DNA of 64,000 nt from Bog-532 sp963830385 (GTDB taxonomy: Bacteria; Actinomycetota; Actinomycetes; Streptosporangiales; Streptosporangiaceae), in the NCBI GenBank assembly GCA_963830385.1, contig CAWHMD010000002.1, forward strand, positions 310,001 through 374,000, in the 5' to 3' direction. Within the stretch, counting starts at the first letter, position 1. Each line of letters begins with the position of its first letter. The translations under genes and the position numbers were made by a program. Below, piece after piece: positions 26,016-36,349 of this stretch. The notes under the pieces are model-generated. The model was not told where the DNA came from and ran no database searches. It was given only the letters and a program-made list of their open reading frames with translations.

Positions 26016-27869
26016 TCAGCGGAAGGCTTCGGCCTGGAGGCCGAACAGCTCGGCGTAGCGGCCGCCGGTGGCCAGCAGCTCGTCGTGGCCGCCGATCTCG
26101 GTGGCCCGGCCCTCTTCCATGTAGATGATCAGATCGGCCATCTGGACGGTGGCGAAGCGGTGGGAGACCAGCACGGTGACCGTCCCGGTGGCGGCGGCGT
26201 CGCGGGCGGCCTCGGCGTAGCGCTCGAACAGGGCGTGCTCGGACGGGGCGTCCAGGCTGGCGGTCGGCTCGTCCAGCACGACCAGCAGCGGATCGGCGGC
26301 CCGCATGGCCCGGCCGAGCGCGAGCTTCTGCCACTGCCCGCCGGACAGCCCGGTGCCGCCGGTGAACTTGGTGCCGACGTAGGTGGCCAGCCCGTCCGGC
26401 AACTGGCCGGGCAGGTCGCCGGCGCCCGCCCGGTCCAGGGCGGCCAGCGCGGCGAGCTCGTCGTCGACCCGGGGCAGGTCGGCCAGCCCGACCGACTCCA
26501 CCGCGGCCAGGTTGAACCGGGAAAAGTCCTGGAACGCGGCGGTGCAGCGGTCCCGCCAGGCGTCCGGGTCGAGCGCGGTCAGCGGCACCCCGTCCACCTC
26601 GATCCGGCCGTGGTCCGGCTGGTACATGCCGAGCAGCAGCTTGACCAGGGTGGTCTTGCCGGAGCCGTTCTCGCCGACCAGCGCCACCGTGGAACCGGCC
26701 GCCAGCGTCACCGACAGGCCGGACAGCACCGGGCGCTCGGTGCCGGGATAGCTGAACGTCAGGTCGTGCAGGGTGATCCCCTGCCGTAGCCGGTCGGGGG
26801 GCTGGCCGGCGCCGGCCCGGGCGGACTGCTCGGCCGCGTGGTCTTGCAGCCAGAACAGCCGGTCGGCGGTGGCCAGCGTGCTGACCAGAGCCCCGGAGTT
26901 CGATGCGGCCGAGGAAAGGGTGTTACGGGACCGGCGGATCAGCGACACCGTCATCAGCACGGTGCCGAGCGAGATGGCGGCGTCGGACGCCCGCACCACC
27001 ACGAACGCGATCGCGCTCATCAGGCCCGCGGCGTACAGCAGCCAGCCGGCGGACTGGACGACCAGCACCGTGCGGGCCTCCCGGTAGCTGCGCTGGCCGA
27101 CCTCGGCCGACAGCCGCCGGTGCTCCGCCCGCAGGTGACCGGCCAGGCCGTAGGCGCGGATCTCACCCGCCACGGCCGCGTTCGAGGACAGCTCGAAGAT
27201 CATCCCGGCCAGCCGCCGGGTGTCACCCATGGCGTTCTCGGCCCGCTTGGTGATCCGCTTGGCCAGCCGGTCGGCCGCCAGCGGCGGCAATGCGCACACC
27301 GGCAGCAGCAACAGCCAGGGCGACACCGAGGCCAGCAGCACCAGCAGGGTGATGATCCGGGCCAGCGCGGAGGCGTTGCTGAGCAACTGGCGCGGGGCGG
27401 CGGCGAGCTGACGGCGATTGGCGTTGAGCCGTTCGACCTCGTTCAGGTAGTCCGGGCGTTCCAGGTGCTCCAGGCTGGGTACCCCGCTGATCAGCGCGAT
27501 CATCTGGCTGGTGCGGTACAGCGCGATCCGGTCGGACAGGGCCATCGCCTCGGTCGCGCCGATCGCGAGCGCGGCCCAGCCGATCGCGGCCAGGCCGGCC
27601 ACCAGCGCGACCCCGGCCACCGACTGGGCCACCGGCCCGTTCAGGGCCCCGTCGAGCAGCAGCCGGTAGCCGAGCGGGTAGCACGTCGAGGCCACGCTGC
27701 CCACCACCAGCAGCGTGGTGACCACGGTCATCTGGCCGGGTGCGGCCCGGAACCCGTCCAGCAGCAGGACGCCGGCCAGCCGGATGAGCCGACGGGGCTG
27801 CTGTAGCTGGTGTGACTCCTGGGATGCGGAGGGCTCCTGGGGTGTGGGGGGCTCCTGGGGGCCGGTCAT
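26016..27869 (-). CDS. ABC exporter, fused permease and ATPase
   Basis: A 617-residue half-transporter: a six-span membrane domain (about 30-330) followed by the nucleotide-binding domain with Walker A GENGSGKTT, signature LSGGQWQ, Walker B LLVVLDEPT and the H-loop SHRFATV. A Gln/Pro-rich cytoplasmic start (MTGPQEPPTPQEPSASQE) precedes the first span. The ATG at 27869 shares an ATGA with the upstream ABC gene, suggesting a heterodimeric exporter. Substrate unknown; a peptide, lipid or drug are all possible. Confidence 0.85.
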   Translation of the reverse strand: MTGPQEPPTPQEPSASQESHQLQQPRRLIRLAGVLLLDGFRAAPGQMTVVTTLLVVGSVASTCYPLGYRLLLDGALNGPVAQSVAGVALVAGLAAIGWAALAIGATEAMALSDRIALYRTSQMIALISGVPSLEHLERPDYLNEVERLNANRRQLAAAPRQLLSNASALARIITLLVLLASVSPWLLLLPVCALPPLAADRLAKRITKRAENAMGDTRRLAGMIFELSSNAAVAGEIRAYGLAGHLRAEHRRLSAEVGQRSYREARTVLVVQSAGWLLYAAGLMSAIAFVVVRASDAAISLGTVLMTVSLIRRSRNTLSSAASNSGALVSTLATADRLFWLQDHAAEQSARAGAGQPPDRLRQGITLHDLTFSYPGTERPVLSGLSVTLAAGSTVALVGENGSGKTTLVKLLLGMYQPDHGRIEVDGVPLTALDPDAWRDRCTAAFQDFSRFNLAAVESVGLADLPRVDDELAALAALDRAGAGDLPGQLPDGLATYVGTKFTGGTGLSGGQWQKLALGRAMRAADPLLVVLDEPTASLDAPSEHALFERYAEAARDAAATGTVTVLVSHRFATVQMADLIIYMEEGRATEIGGHDELLATGGRYAELFGLQAEAFR

Positions 27870-29734
27870 CTGGCCGCTCCGAAGCGGGCGGCCTGGACCT
27901 CGTACATGCGGGCGTAGGTGCCGCCCGCGGCGACCAGGTCGGCGTGACTGCCGCGTTCGGTGATGCGGCCGCCGTCGAGCACGCAGATCGTGCCGGCCTG
28001 GCGGACGGTGGCGAACCGGTGCGAGATCACCACCGTGGTCAGGCCGGCGGTGATGTCCAGGAACTGCCGGTAGAACCGGGCCTCGCTGCGCACGTCGAGG
28101 GCGGCGGTCGGCTCGTCCAGGATCAGCAGCCGGGCCCCGTGGGCGGTGGCGAACAGCGCGCGGGCCAGCGCCAGCCGCTGCCACTGGCCGCCGGACAGGT
28201 CGACGCCGCCGGGCAGCTCCCGGGACAGCACGGTGTCCCAGCCGCCGGGCAGCGTCGGCACCACGTCGGCGAAGCCGGCCTGGCGGGCGGCCCGCTCCAC
28301 CCCGTCCCGGTCGGCGGCGTGCTCGATCGCGCCGAACGCCACGTTGTCGTAGGCGGAGACCGGATAGCGGACGGGTTGCTGGGGCATCAGCGCGATCTTG
28401 CGCTGCCAGCCGACCGGGTCCAGCTCGCGGACGTCCACGTCGTCGACCAGGATCCGCCCGCCGGTCGGGTCGCGGAGCCGGCCGAGCAGGCTGACCAGGG
28501 TGGACTTGCCGGCCCCGTTCACCCCGACCAGGGCGGTGGACCGGCCCGCGAGCAGCTCCAGGTCCACCCCGGCGAGCACGTCGGCGGTGCCGCCCGGGTA
28601 GCGGAAGTGCACGCCGTCCAGGACGACCCGGTGCCGGGGCAGGTCGCCGACCGCCCGGGCTCCGGTCAGCGCAGCGCTGGTCAGGGCCGGGTCCGCCGGG
28701 GTCAGGTCCTGCTCCAGCCGGTCCGCGTCCGGCAGCCCGGACAGGGCCCAGGCCAGCGTGATGTCCCCGTAGCTGATGCTGCCGGCCGAGGTGGTCACGG
28801 CCAGCATCGGGATCAAGATCGCGAGCCCGCGCACGCCGATCTCGTGGGCGCGGGCGTCGTGGTTGATCACGGCCAGGGTCAGCGCGTACCCGGCCAGCAC
28901 GACCAGGAAGCAGAGCGCGGCCCGCCGGTGCAGGCTGCGCAGGTCGTCGCGGGCCCCGGCCAGGAACAGCTCGTGCTCGCGGCGGAACCGGGCGGCCACG
29001 AACCGGGCCAGGCTGAACACCCGGACCTCCTTGGCGTCCCGGGCCTTGGTACCGACGCCCACGAAGTACCAGGACCGGCGCATCACCGTGGTCATCCCGC
29101 GCAGGTCGATGGCCTGCCGGAGCACCGCGGTCAGCAGCACGTGGCGGACGGCGAGCCACATGATCAGGAGCAGCAGCCCGAGCCACCACTGGAACACCGC
29201 CAGCACCAGGCAGCCGATGACCCCGGAGATCCGCGCGGCCAGGCTGCCGGCCCAGGTCACCGGGGCGTCGCCGGGGAAGAAGCCGGTCAGGCTGCCTTCG
29301 GCCCGGGCCAGCCGGTCCAGCACCTCGGTGTCCTCCAGGTGGCTGACCCCGGCCGGCCCGGTCACCGCGGCCAGCAGGCGTTCCTGGAGCTGGCCGGTGA
29401 TGCGGGCCGAGGCCGCGGTCCCCAGCGCGCTGCCGACCGGGTCGGCGATCAGCGACAACCCGTAGACCAGGGCGGCCAGGATCAGCGCGGCGATCAGCCG
29501 GTGCCCGTCGGCCGAGTAGATGCCGTGGCTCACGGTGCCGGGGATGCTGCCCACGACCAGGCCGAGCGTGACCACCACGGCCACCGGGAGCAGGGCGCCG
29601 GCCACCATCCAGGCGATGACCCCGGCCGCCAGCGGGCGGCTGGACGCCCACAGCAGGCCCCAGGCCTGGCGCCCGCTGGCCCGCTCACCGGACGCCGAAG
29701 CGGCCAGCAGGGATCCGGCCCGGTTCAGCGCCAC
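27866..29734 (-). CDS. ABC exporter, fused permease and ATPase (partner)
   Basis: A 622-residue half-transporter with a membrane domain (about 30-330) and an ATPase domain containing Walker A GVNGAGKST, signature LSGGQWQ, Walker B LLILDEPT and SHRFATV. It begins at a GTG with a weak ribosome site. The two half-transporters are encoded with a 4-base overlap and are likely to form one complex. Nothing adjacent names a substrate. The gene runs in the same direction as the methylthioribose isomerase upstream, with a 34-base gap. Confidence 0.85.
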   Translation of the reverse strand: MALNRAGSLLAASASGERASGRQAWGLLWASSRPLAAGVIAWMVAGALLPVAVVVTLGLVVGSIPGTVSHGIYSADGHRLIAALILAALVYGLSLIADPVGSALGTAASARITGQLQERLLAAVTGPAGVSHLEDTEVLDRLARAEGSLTGFFPGDAPVTWAGSLAARISGVIGCLVLAVFQWWLGLLLLIMWLAVRHVLLTAVLRQAIDLRGMTTVMRRSWYFVGVGTKARDAKEVRVFSLARFVAARFRREHELFLAGARDDLRSLHRRAALCFLVVLAGYALTLAVINHDARAHEIGVRGLAILIPMLAVTTSAGSISYGDITLAWALSGLPDADRLEQDLTPADPALTSAALTGARAVGDLPRHRVVLDGVHFRYPGGTADVLAGVDLELLAGRSTALVGVNGAGKSTLVSLLGRLRDPTGGRILVDDVDVRELDPVGWQRKIALMPQQPVRYPVSAYDNVAFGAIEHAADRDGVERAARQAGFADVVPTLPGGWDTVLSRELPGGVDLSGGQWQRLALARALFATAHGARLLILDEPTAALDVRSEARFYRQFLDITAGLTTVVISHRFATVRQAGTICVLDGGRITERGSHADLVAAGGTYARMYEVQAARFGAAR

Positions 29735-29768
29735 GGGGTCTGAGCCTAGATCGCGGCGGCCGGCACCG

Positions 29769-30782
<1,014 letters not shown>

Positions 30783-30802
30783 ACTGGTGACGCTACCCGC
30801 TG

Positions 30803-31474
30803 GTGAGCGCCGCGATGCTGCTCGGTGAGCTGCGGGCCGGCGTCGCCGCCGCCTGCGGTCAGCTGGCCGCAGCCGGGCTGGTGGTGGGGACGGCGGGCAA
30901 CGTCAGCGCCCGGGCCGGGGAGCTGATCGCGGTGACGCCGAGCGGGCTGGACTACACCGAGCTGACGGCGGAGCTGGTCGGGGTGCACCGCCTGGACGGC
31001 ACGCCGGTCGAGGCGCCGTTGCGGCCGTCCAGCGAGCTGCCGCTGCACCTGGCCGTGTACGCGGCGGCCGAGGCGGGGGCGGAGGTGGGGGCGATCGTGC
31101 ACACCCACTCCCCGGCCGCGACCGCCACGTCGGCGCTGGTGGACGAGGTGCCGGCGATCCACTACCAGGTGTCGGCGTTCGGCGGCCCGGTGGCGGTGGC
31201 GCCGTACGCGACCTACGGCACCGACGAGCTGGCCGCCAACGTGGTGGCGGCGCTGGCCGGGCGCTCGGCCTGTCTGATGGCCAACCACGGGGCGGTCACC
31301 ACCGGGCCCGGCCTGCGGACCGCGCTGACCCGGGCGCGGGCACTGGAGTGGGTGTGCGACGTGTGGCTGCGGGCGGCCGCGGCGGGGCGGCCCCGGCTGC
31401 TGCCGCCCGACGAGATCGAGAACGTGGTGCGGAAGCTGGCCGGGTACGGGCAGGTGCCGCCGGACCGGGACTAG
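30803..31474 (+). CDS. Class II aldolase/adducin family protein (MTRu-1-P aldolase or dehydratase)
   Basis: A 223-residue class II aldolase. The metal ligands His100 and His102 are in VHTHS and His162 is in ANHG; Glu78 is in SSELPLH. The family holds fuculose-1-phosphate aldolase, 5-methylthioribulose- or 5-deoxyribulose-1-phosphate aldolase, and the dehydratase MtnB. Next to mtnA, the DHAP-shunt aldolase seems most likely. The start could be the GTG at 30803 or the ATG at 30815, which has GGTGAG upstream. The gene is overlapped at its tail by the deaminase frame on the other strand. Confidence 0.75.
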   Translation: MSAAMLLGELRAGVAAACGQLAAAGLVVGTAGNVSARAGELIAVTPSGLDYTELTAELVGVHRLDGTPVEAPLRPSSELPLHLAVYAAAEAGAEVGAIVHTHSPAATATSALVDEVPAIHYQVSAFGGPVAVAPYATYGTDELAANVVAALAGRSACLMANHGAVTTGPGLRTALTRARALEWVCDVWLRAAAAGRPRLLPPDEIENVVRKLAGYGQVPPDRD

Positions 31475-32858
31475 CGCAGGCCGCTCGCTTGGCCAGGCGG
31501 CGGGCGGCGGTGGCGGCCTGCTGGGCGATGTCCTCGGCGTCGGCTCGGGTCAGGTGGCCTTCGGTGACGGCTGGCTGGCCCTGGACCAGGAGGAGGGTGA
31601 GCGGCGGGAGGGCACCCATCGCCAGGGCGGCCACCGGGTCGGCGATGGTGGAGTGCAACGGGCCGTCGATCCGCCAGAGGGCCAGGTCGGCCAGTTTGCC
31701 GGGCTCGATCGAGCCGATCTCGTTGTCCCGGCCCAGGCAGCGGGCGCCCCCGGCGGTGGCCAGCTGCAGCGCCTGGCGGGCGCTCAGCGCGGCCGGGCCG
31801 CGGCGGGCCCGGGCGGCCAGCAAGGCCTGGCGGATCTCGGGGCCGAGCTGGCCGGTCTCGTTGGACGAGGTGCCGTCGACGCCGAGGCCGACCGGGGCGC
31901 CCGCGGCCAGCAGCTCGGGGATCGGGGCGATGCCGGCCCCCAGGCGGGCGTTGGACGACGGGCAGTGGGCGACGCCGGTGCGAGTCTCGCCGATGCGCTC
32001 GATCGCGGCCGGGTCCAGGTGCACGCAGTGCGCCAGCCACACGTCGTCGCCCAGCCAGCCGCGGGAGTCCAGGAACTCGGCCGGGGTCTGGCCGAACTGC
32101 TCCCGGCAGAACTCCGCTTCCTCCCGGGTCTCGGCGCCGTGGGTGTGCATCCGGACGCCGCGCCGCCGGGCCAGGGCGGCGCCGCCGGTCAGCAGCGCCT
32201 CGGACACCGTGAACGGCGAGCAGGGGGCCACGCTGACCCGCACCATCGCGTCCGGGGCGGGGTCGTGGTAGTCGTCGATGGCCTGCTCGGTCGCGGCCAG
32301 GGCGGCGTCGGTGCCCTCGACCGCGAAGTCGGGCGGAAGGCCGCCCCGGGACTGCCCCAGGTCCATCGAGCCGCGGGCGGCCTGGAACCGCAGGCCGAGC
32401 TCGCGGGCGGCCCGGACCGAGGCCCCGATCAGGTCCCCGGACCCGGCCGGGAACACGTAGTGGTGGTCCGCGGCGGTGCTGCAGCCGCTGGTCAGCAGGG
32501 CGGCGATGGAGGCCCGGGCGGCCTCGTAGACCAGCTCCTCGTCGAGCCGGGCCCAGGCCGGGTACAGCTCGGTGAGCCAGCCGAACAGGTCCTTTTCCTG
32601 CGCCCGGCCGCGGGTCAGCCACTGGTAGAAGTGGTGGTGGGTGTTGACCAGGCCGGGGGTGAGCAGGTGGCCGCTCCCGTCGACGTGCTCAGCCGGGACG
32701 TCGTCACCGTAGTCCGGGGCCGGGCCGGGGCCGACGAAAACGATCCGGCGGTCCTCGACCACGACGGTCCCGGCCGGGAACTCGGTGCCGTCCGGGTCAA
32801 CGGTGGCCACGTGCGCACCGGAAATAACTATTCTGCGCTGAAGCACAGTGTCGATCAT
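31296..32858 (-). CDS. 8-oxoguanine-deaminase-like amidohydrolase
   Basis: An amidohydrolase whose first 460 residues match the 8-oxoguanine deaminase branch: NTHHHFYQWLTR (metal HxH), SGCSTAADHHYVFP, RGSMDLGQSRGGLPPD, APCSPFTV, HTHGAE, LAHCVHL, TGVAHCPSSNARL and GVDGTSSN. The natural stop seems lost near 31475; the frame then continues about 60 residues antisense inside the aldolase gene, rich in Pro, Arg and Ala. A TAG sits one frame away at that point, so one missing base would explain it. The ATG at 32858 has no clear ribosome site, but a TATAGT box lies 7 bases upstream, as for a leaderless transcript. MTA/SAH deaminase is an alternative role in view of mtnA nearby. Confidence 0.82.
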   Translation of the reverse strand: MIDTVLQRRIVISGAHVATVDPDGTEFPAGTVVVEDRRIVFVGPGPAPDYGDDVPAEHVDGSGHLLTPGLVNTHHHFYQWLTRGRAQEKDLFGWLTELYPAWARLDEELVYEAARASIAALLTSGCSTAADHHYVFPAGSGDLIGASVRAARELGLRFQAARGSMDLGQSRGGLPPDFAVEGTDAALAATEQAIDDYHDPAPDAMVRVSVAPCSPFTVSEALLTGGAALARRRGVRMHTHGAETREEAEFCREQFGQTPAEFLDSRGWLGDDVWLAHCVHLDPAAIERIGETRTGVAHCPSSNARLGAGIAPIPELLAAGAPVGLGVDGTSSNETGQLGPEIRQALLAARARRGPAALSARQALQLATAGGARCLGRDNEIGSIEPGKLADLALWRIDGPLHSTIADPVAALAMGALPPLTLLLVQGQPAVTEGHLTRADAEDIAQQAATAARRLAKRAACASPGPAAPARTRPASAPRSRSRRAAAAGAAPPRPPAATRRTPTPVPAPGSARSAGRARW

Positions 32859-32865
32859 GGAGCCG

Positions 32866-32871
32866 ACTATA
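32866..32871 (-). promoter_or_regulatory. TATAGT -10 box of a probable leaderless promoter
   Basis: On the minus strand TATAGT lies 7 bases upstream of the ATG at 32858 and no ribosome site is seen, the usual arrangement of leaderless actinobacterial messages. No -35 element stands out. Confidence 0.45.
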
Positions 32872-32920
32872 GGACGCCGGCTGGTCACACGTTTTCAGAA
32901 TTTTCCTGAGGGGGACCGCC

Positions 32921-34270
32921 GTGGACCGCAGCCGTCTGGTCAAACTGCTCGCGCGAGAACGGACGACCTTCGCCGACCGGCACCCCGGGTCGGCGCGGGC
33001 CTACCAGCGGGCCGGGTCGCTGTTCGGGCGGGTGCCGATGACCTGGATGAACATGGCGGCCGGGGGGTTCCCACTGTACCTGGAGCGGGCGTCGGGGGCG
33101 CGGGTGACCGACGTGGACGGGCGGGAGTACGCGGACTTCTCGCTGGGCGACACCGCGGCCATGGCCGGCCACTCCCCCGCCCCGGTGCTGCGGGCCGTGC
33201 AGCGGCGCGCGGCCGAGCTGGGCGGGCTGTCGGTGATGATGCCGACCGAGGAGGCGGCCGAGGCCGGGGCCGAGCTGGCCCGGCGGTTCGGCGCCGCCCG
33301 CTGGTCGTTCGCGCTGACCGCCACCGACGCCAACCGGTGGGCGATCCGGCTGGCGCGGGCGCTGACCGGGCGGGGCAAGATCTTGTTCCACAGCTACTGC
33401 TACCACGGCACGGTGGACGAGTCGCTGATCGTCACCAGCCCGTCCGGGCCCCGGCCGCGGGCGGGCAACGTCGGTGCCCCGGTCGACGTGCGCGAGACCA
33501 GCCGGGTGGCCGAGTACAACGACCTGGACGGCCTGGAGCGCGAGCTGGCGCACGGCGACGTGGCGGCCGTGCTGATGGAGCCGGCGCTGACCAACATCGG
33601 CATCGTGCTGCCCGAGCCGGGCTACCTGGAAGGCGTCAGGGAGCTGACCCGGCGGTACGGCACGCTGCTCATCAACGACGAGACGCACACGTTCTGCGCC
33701 GGCCCGGGCGGCGCCACCCAGGCCTGGAGGCTGGCGCCCGACCTGGTCACGGTGGGCAAGGCGATCGGCGGCGGCATCCCGGCGGCCGCCTACGGCCTGT
33801 CGGCCGAGCTGGCCGACCGGCTGCTGGCGCGCGGCGACCTGGACCTGGTGGACATGGGCGGGGTGGGCGGCACGCTGGCCGGCAACCCGCTGTCGATCAC
33901 CGCGGTGCGGGCGACCCTGCGCGAGGTGCTGCGGGACGAGGTGTTCGACACGATGGCGGCCCGGGCCCAGCGGTTCGCGGACGGTGTGGCGGGGGTGATC
34001 GAACGGCACGGCCTGCCCTGGTCGGTGACCCGGCTCGGGGCCCGGGCCGAGTACCGGTTCACCTCCCCGGCCCCGCGCACCGGCACCGAGGCGGCCGCCG
34101 CCTCCGATCCCGAGCTCGATGATTACCTGCACACCTACCTGGCCAACCGGGGCATCCTGCTCACCCCGTTCCACAACATGGCGCTGATGTGCCCGGTCAC
34201 CAGCGCCGACGACGTGGACCGGCACACCGAGGTGTTCGGGGCGGCGGTGGCGGAGCTGCTCGGGGCCTGA
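32921..34270 (+). CDS. Class III PLP aminotransferase, GSA-aminomutase-like
   Basis: A 449-residue fold-type I PLP enzyme. The PLP lysine is in TVGKAIGGGIPAAAYG; the aldimine-stacking Asp lies in LLINDETHTF; LTATDANRWAIRLAR replaces the SGTEATMNAIRLAR phosphate-binding loop of true HemL, and CYHGT is present. The changed loop and DETHT motif suggest a transaminase subfamily related to glutamate-1-semialdehyde aminomutase rather than HemL itself. The GTG follows GAGGGGGAC. It is divergent from the deaminase (62 bases between starts). Substrate unknown. Confidence 0.8.
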   Translation: MDRSRLVKLLARERTTFADRHPGSARAYQRAGSLFGRVPMTWMNMAAGGFPLYLERASGARVTDVDGREYADFSLGDTAAMAGHSPAPVLRAVQRRAAELGGLSVMMPTEEAAEAGAELARRFGAARWSFALTATDANRWAIRLARALTGRGKILFHSYCYHGTVDESLIVTSPSGPRPRAGNVGAPVDVRETSRVAEYNDLDGLERELAHGDVAAVLMEPALTNIGIVLPEPGYLEGVRELTRRYGTLLINDETHTFCAGPGGATQAWRLAPDLVTVGKAIGGGIPAAAYGLSAELADRLLARGDLDLVDMGGVGGTLAGNPLSITAVRATLREVLRDEVFDTMAARAQRFADGVAGVIERHGLPWSVTRLGARAEYRFTSPAPRTGTEAAAASDPELDDYLHTYLANRGILLTPFHNMALMCPVTSADDVDRHTEVFGAAVAELLGA

Positions 34271-34272
34271 AC

Positions 34273-34297
34273 GAAGGCGGCCAACCGGCCGGCCTTC
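34273..34297 (+). terminator. Hairpin after the PLP aminotransferase
   Basis: GAAGGCGGCC and GGCCGGCCTTC pair around AACC with a single bulged G, three bases after the stop. GC-rich and without a U-tract, as is common for actinomycete terminators. Confidence 0.5.
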
Positions 34298-34340
34298 CCC
34301 GCTACCTTGTGACCCAAGGGCCACGGCGGGGAGGCAGCCG

Positions 34341-35045
34341 GTGAACAAGTCGCGAGTGGAATCGTTCAGTGATGGCGTGTTCGCGGTGGCGATCACCCTG
34401 CTGGCGCTGGACCTTTCCGTGGACGGCCACGAGAGCCTGCTGCCCCAGTTCGCGACCCTGTGGCCCGCGGTGGTGGCCTATCTGATCAGCTTCTTCACCA
34501 TCGGGATCATCTGGGTCAACCACCACCGGGTCCTCAACGACGTGCAGGTGGTGACCAGGTCGCTGCTGTTCATCAACCTGATCCTGCTGGCGGTGACGGT
34601 GGCCATCCCGTTCGCCACCTCGACCCTGGCCGATTACCTGACCGACAGCGGCCAGAGTGGGCACCTGGCTGCGGCCCTGTACGCCGGGGTGTTCGAGCTT
34701 ATGAGCCTGAGTTTCCTGCCGCTGTACGAGTGGGTCCTGCGCCACGACGACTGCGTAGGCCATCCGATGCCAGCCGCGGCCAAGAACTCGGCCCGGCTGC
34801 GCTTCTACGCGGGCCAGATCCCGTACCTGATCGCGGTCGGGGTGGCGTTCCTCAGCGCTCCGGCCGCGGTGGCCATCACCGCTGTGGTCGCCGTCTACTA
34901 CGTGTTCGTGCGCGAGTCGTCCCAGCCGCCGGCCCCGCCAATGCCGTCGGAGGCCACAGAGTTAGGTATCTCCAGGCCCGCCAGCAGGGTGGCCACGATC
35001 GCGGCGGCGTGGGCATCGGCGGCGGCCGGATCGGGCGGCAGCTGA
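34341..35045 (+). CDS. TMEM175-family (DUF1211) membrane protein
   Basis: A 234-residue protein beginning at a GTG after GGGGAGG. RVESFSDGVFAVAITLLALDL is the signature helix of bacterial TMEM175 potassium channels (the FSD motif), and six spans can be followed to about residue 195. The C-terminal 40 residues are of low complexity and overlap the TetR gene tail by 148 bases. In the family the protein conducts K+ as a tetramer; selectivity here is inferred. Confidence 0.8.
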   Translation: MNKSRVESFSDGVFAVAITLLALDLSVDGHESLLPQFATLWPAVVAYLISFFTIGIIWVNHHRVLNDVQVVTRSLLFINLILLAVTVAIPFATSTLADYLTDSGQSGHLAAALYAGVFELMSLSFLPLYEWVLRHDDCVGHPMPAAAKNSARLRFYAGQIPYLIAVGVAFLSAPAAVAITAVVAVYYVFVRESSQPPAPPMPSEATELGISRPASRVATIAAAWASAAAGSGGS

Positions 35046-35563
35046 GCGAAGCAGCGCAGGAACGCGTACTGGAAGCAGGAGCCGAGCAGCAGGGACGCGG
35101 CCGCGTCGCAGTCGGCCCCGGGCCGGACACGGCCGTGCTCCTGCTCGGTCCTCAGGTAGCGGGCCAGGGCTTCCACCGGCATATGCGGGCCCGCGCCCTG
35201 ACCCGTCACGGCGGCGTGGTGCGCGGTCAGCAGATCCGGTTCGGAGAAAACAGAGGCGCTGATCGGGAAACTGGCCAGGTAGAAGTCAATGGCACCGCGC
35301 GCGGTGGCGGTCAACCGCCCAGCCAGATCTTCGGTGGCGGCCTCGGTCTGGCCGGCCGGCGGGGCCAGCAGCCGGCTCACGGTGGGCAGCCGTTCCCTGA
35401 GCACGGCCAGGAACAGGTCGGTCTTGTCCTGGAAGTGCTTGTAGAGGGTGGCCTCGGAGTAACCGGCGGCGCGGGCGATCTGCTTGGTGGTGGTGCGGGC
35501 GAACCCGTGGGTCCGCATGACGTGGGCGGCCGCGTCGAGGATGCGGTCCCGGGTGCCGGGCAT
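34898..35563 (-). CDS. TetR-family regulator
   Basis: A 221-residue repressor type: N-terminal helix-turn-helix TRDRILDAAAHVMRTHGF-ARTTTKQIARAAGYSEATLYKHF (residues about 4-45), then an all-helical ligand domain. It is divergent from the NAD(P)-binding protein at 35704, with a 17-base-arm operator between them. It probably controls that gene and itself. Its last residues overlap the TMEM175 gene. Confidence 0.88.
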   Translation of the reverse strand: MPGTRDRILDAAAHVMRTHGFARTTTKQIARAAGYSEATLYKHFQDKTDLFLAVLRERLPTVSRLLAPPAGQTEAATEDLAGRLTATARGAIDFYLASFPISASVFSEPDLLTAHHAAVTGQGAGPHMPVEALARYLRTEQEHGRVRPGADCDAAASLLLGSCFQYAFLRCFAQLPPDPAAADAHAAAIVATLLAGLEIPNSVASDGIGGAGGWDDSRTNT

Positions 35564-35610
35564 GCGCGCCGCCTCCTCTGGCTCCAGGTCCAGCGATATT
35601 CGCGTTGACA

Positions 35611-35659
35611 GGTGAGTGAGTACTTACCCATCATAGGGGTTAGTAAGTATTCACTCACC
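35611..35659. promoter_or_regulatory. Operator of the TetR/NAD(P)-reductase divergent pair
   Basis: Left arm GGTGAGTGAGTACTTAC (35611-35627) and right arm GTAAGTATTCACTCACC (35643-35659) pair at 16 of 17 positions around 15 bases. TTGACA at 35605-35610 abuts it on the plus strand, and TATGAT can be read on the minus strand at 35630-35635. Binding would block both promoters. Confidence 0.8.
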
Positions 35660-35703
35660 TAGTCTCACCTCGGTGGCGGTGGGGCGACGAAGGGATTGAG
35701 TCC

Positions 35704-36333
35704 ATGAGGCTGACGGTGTTCGGGGCGACCGGCAGGATCGGGTCCCAGGTGGTGCGGCAGGCGCTGGCGGCCGGCCACGAAGTGGTGGCGGTGGTCCGGG
35801 ATCCGGCCCGGCTGACGGTGCCCGCGGGGACCGGGCTGGGTGTGGTCACCGCCGACGTGATGGACCCGGCGCAGATCAGGCCCGCGGTCAAGGGCAGCGA
35901 CGCGGTGATCTCGGCGCTCGGGCCCCGGCCGGGCGGCCCGGTCACGGTGCTGGCCGACGGGGTACGCAGCATCCTCGTGGCCATGGACCAGGCCGAGGTG
36001 TCACGACTGGTCGCGGTCAGCGCGAGCGGGGCGTTCATCGAGCCGGACGAGCCCTTCGTCACCCGGGTCGTCGTCAAGCCGTTGCTGCAGCGGATGCTGC
36101 GGGCCAGCATGACCGACACCCGGCAGATGGAGACCGAGATCTGGGCCAGCGGCACCGACTGGACGCTGATCCGGCCGCCGCGGCTGACCGACCGCCCGGG
36201 CCGGGGCCGGTACCGCCGCATGATCGGCCACCACGTGGGGATGAGCATCGCACGGGCCGACGTGGCCGACGCGATCCTGGCCACGCTGGCCGACCCGGCC
36301 ACCATCGGCCACATGGTGGGCGTCGGCTACTGA
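35704..36333 (+). CDS. NAD(P)-binding Rossmann protein (NmrA/atypical SDR)
   Basis: A 209-residue protein with the dinucleotide motif VFGATGRIGSQVV at 5-17 and VSASGAF in the central strand; the classical YxxxK is absent, as in NmrA-like and flavin-reductase-like atypical SDRs. WTLIRPPRLTDRPGRGRYR matches that group near the C-terminus. Divergent TetR control suggests an inducible role in redox or electrophile stress, but the substrate is not known. It is followed 16 bases later by the DUF72 gene. Confidence 0.82.
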   Translation: MRLTVFGATGRIGSQVVRQALAAGHEVVAVVRDPARLTVPAGTGLGVVTADVMDPAQIRPAVKGSDAVISALGPRPGGPVTVLADGVRSILVAMDQAEVSRLVAVSASGAFIEPDEPFVTRVVVKPLLQRMLRASMTDTRQMETEIWASGTDWTLIRPPRLTDRPGRGRYRRMIGHHVGMSIARADVADAILATLADPATIGHMVGVGY

Positions 36334-36349
36334 ACGGGGGTGAGGCCGG

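Noticed and set aside
24203..26128. 641-residue plus-strand frame
   Set aside because: A shadow of the GH26 and MFS genes with no domain signature.
27812..29743. 643-residue plus-strand frame
   Set aside because: Antisense of the ABC exporter; composition is typical of shadows.
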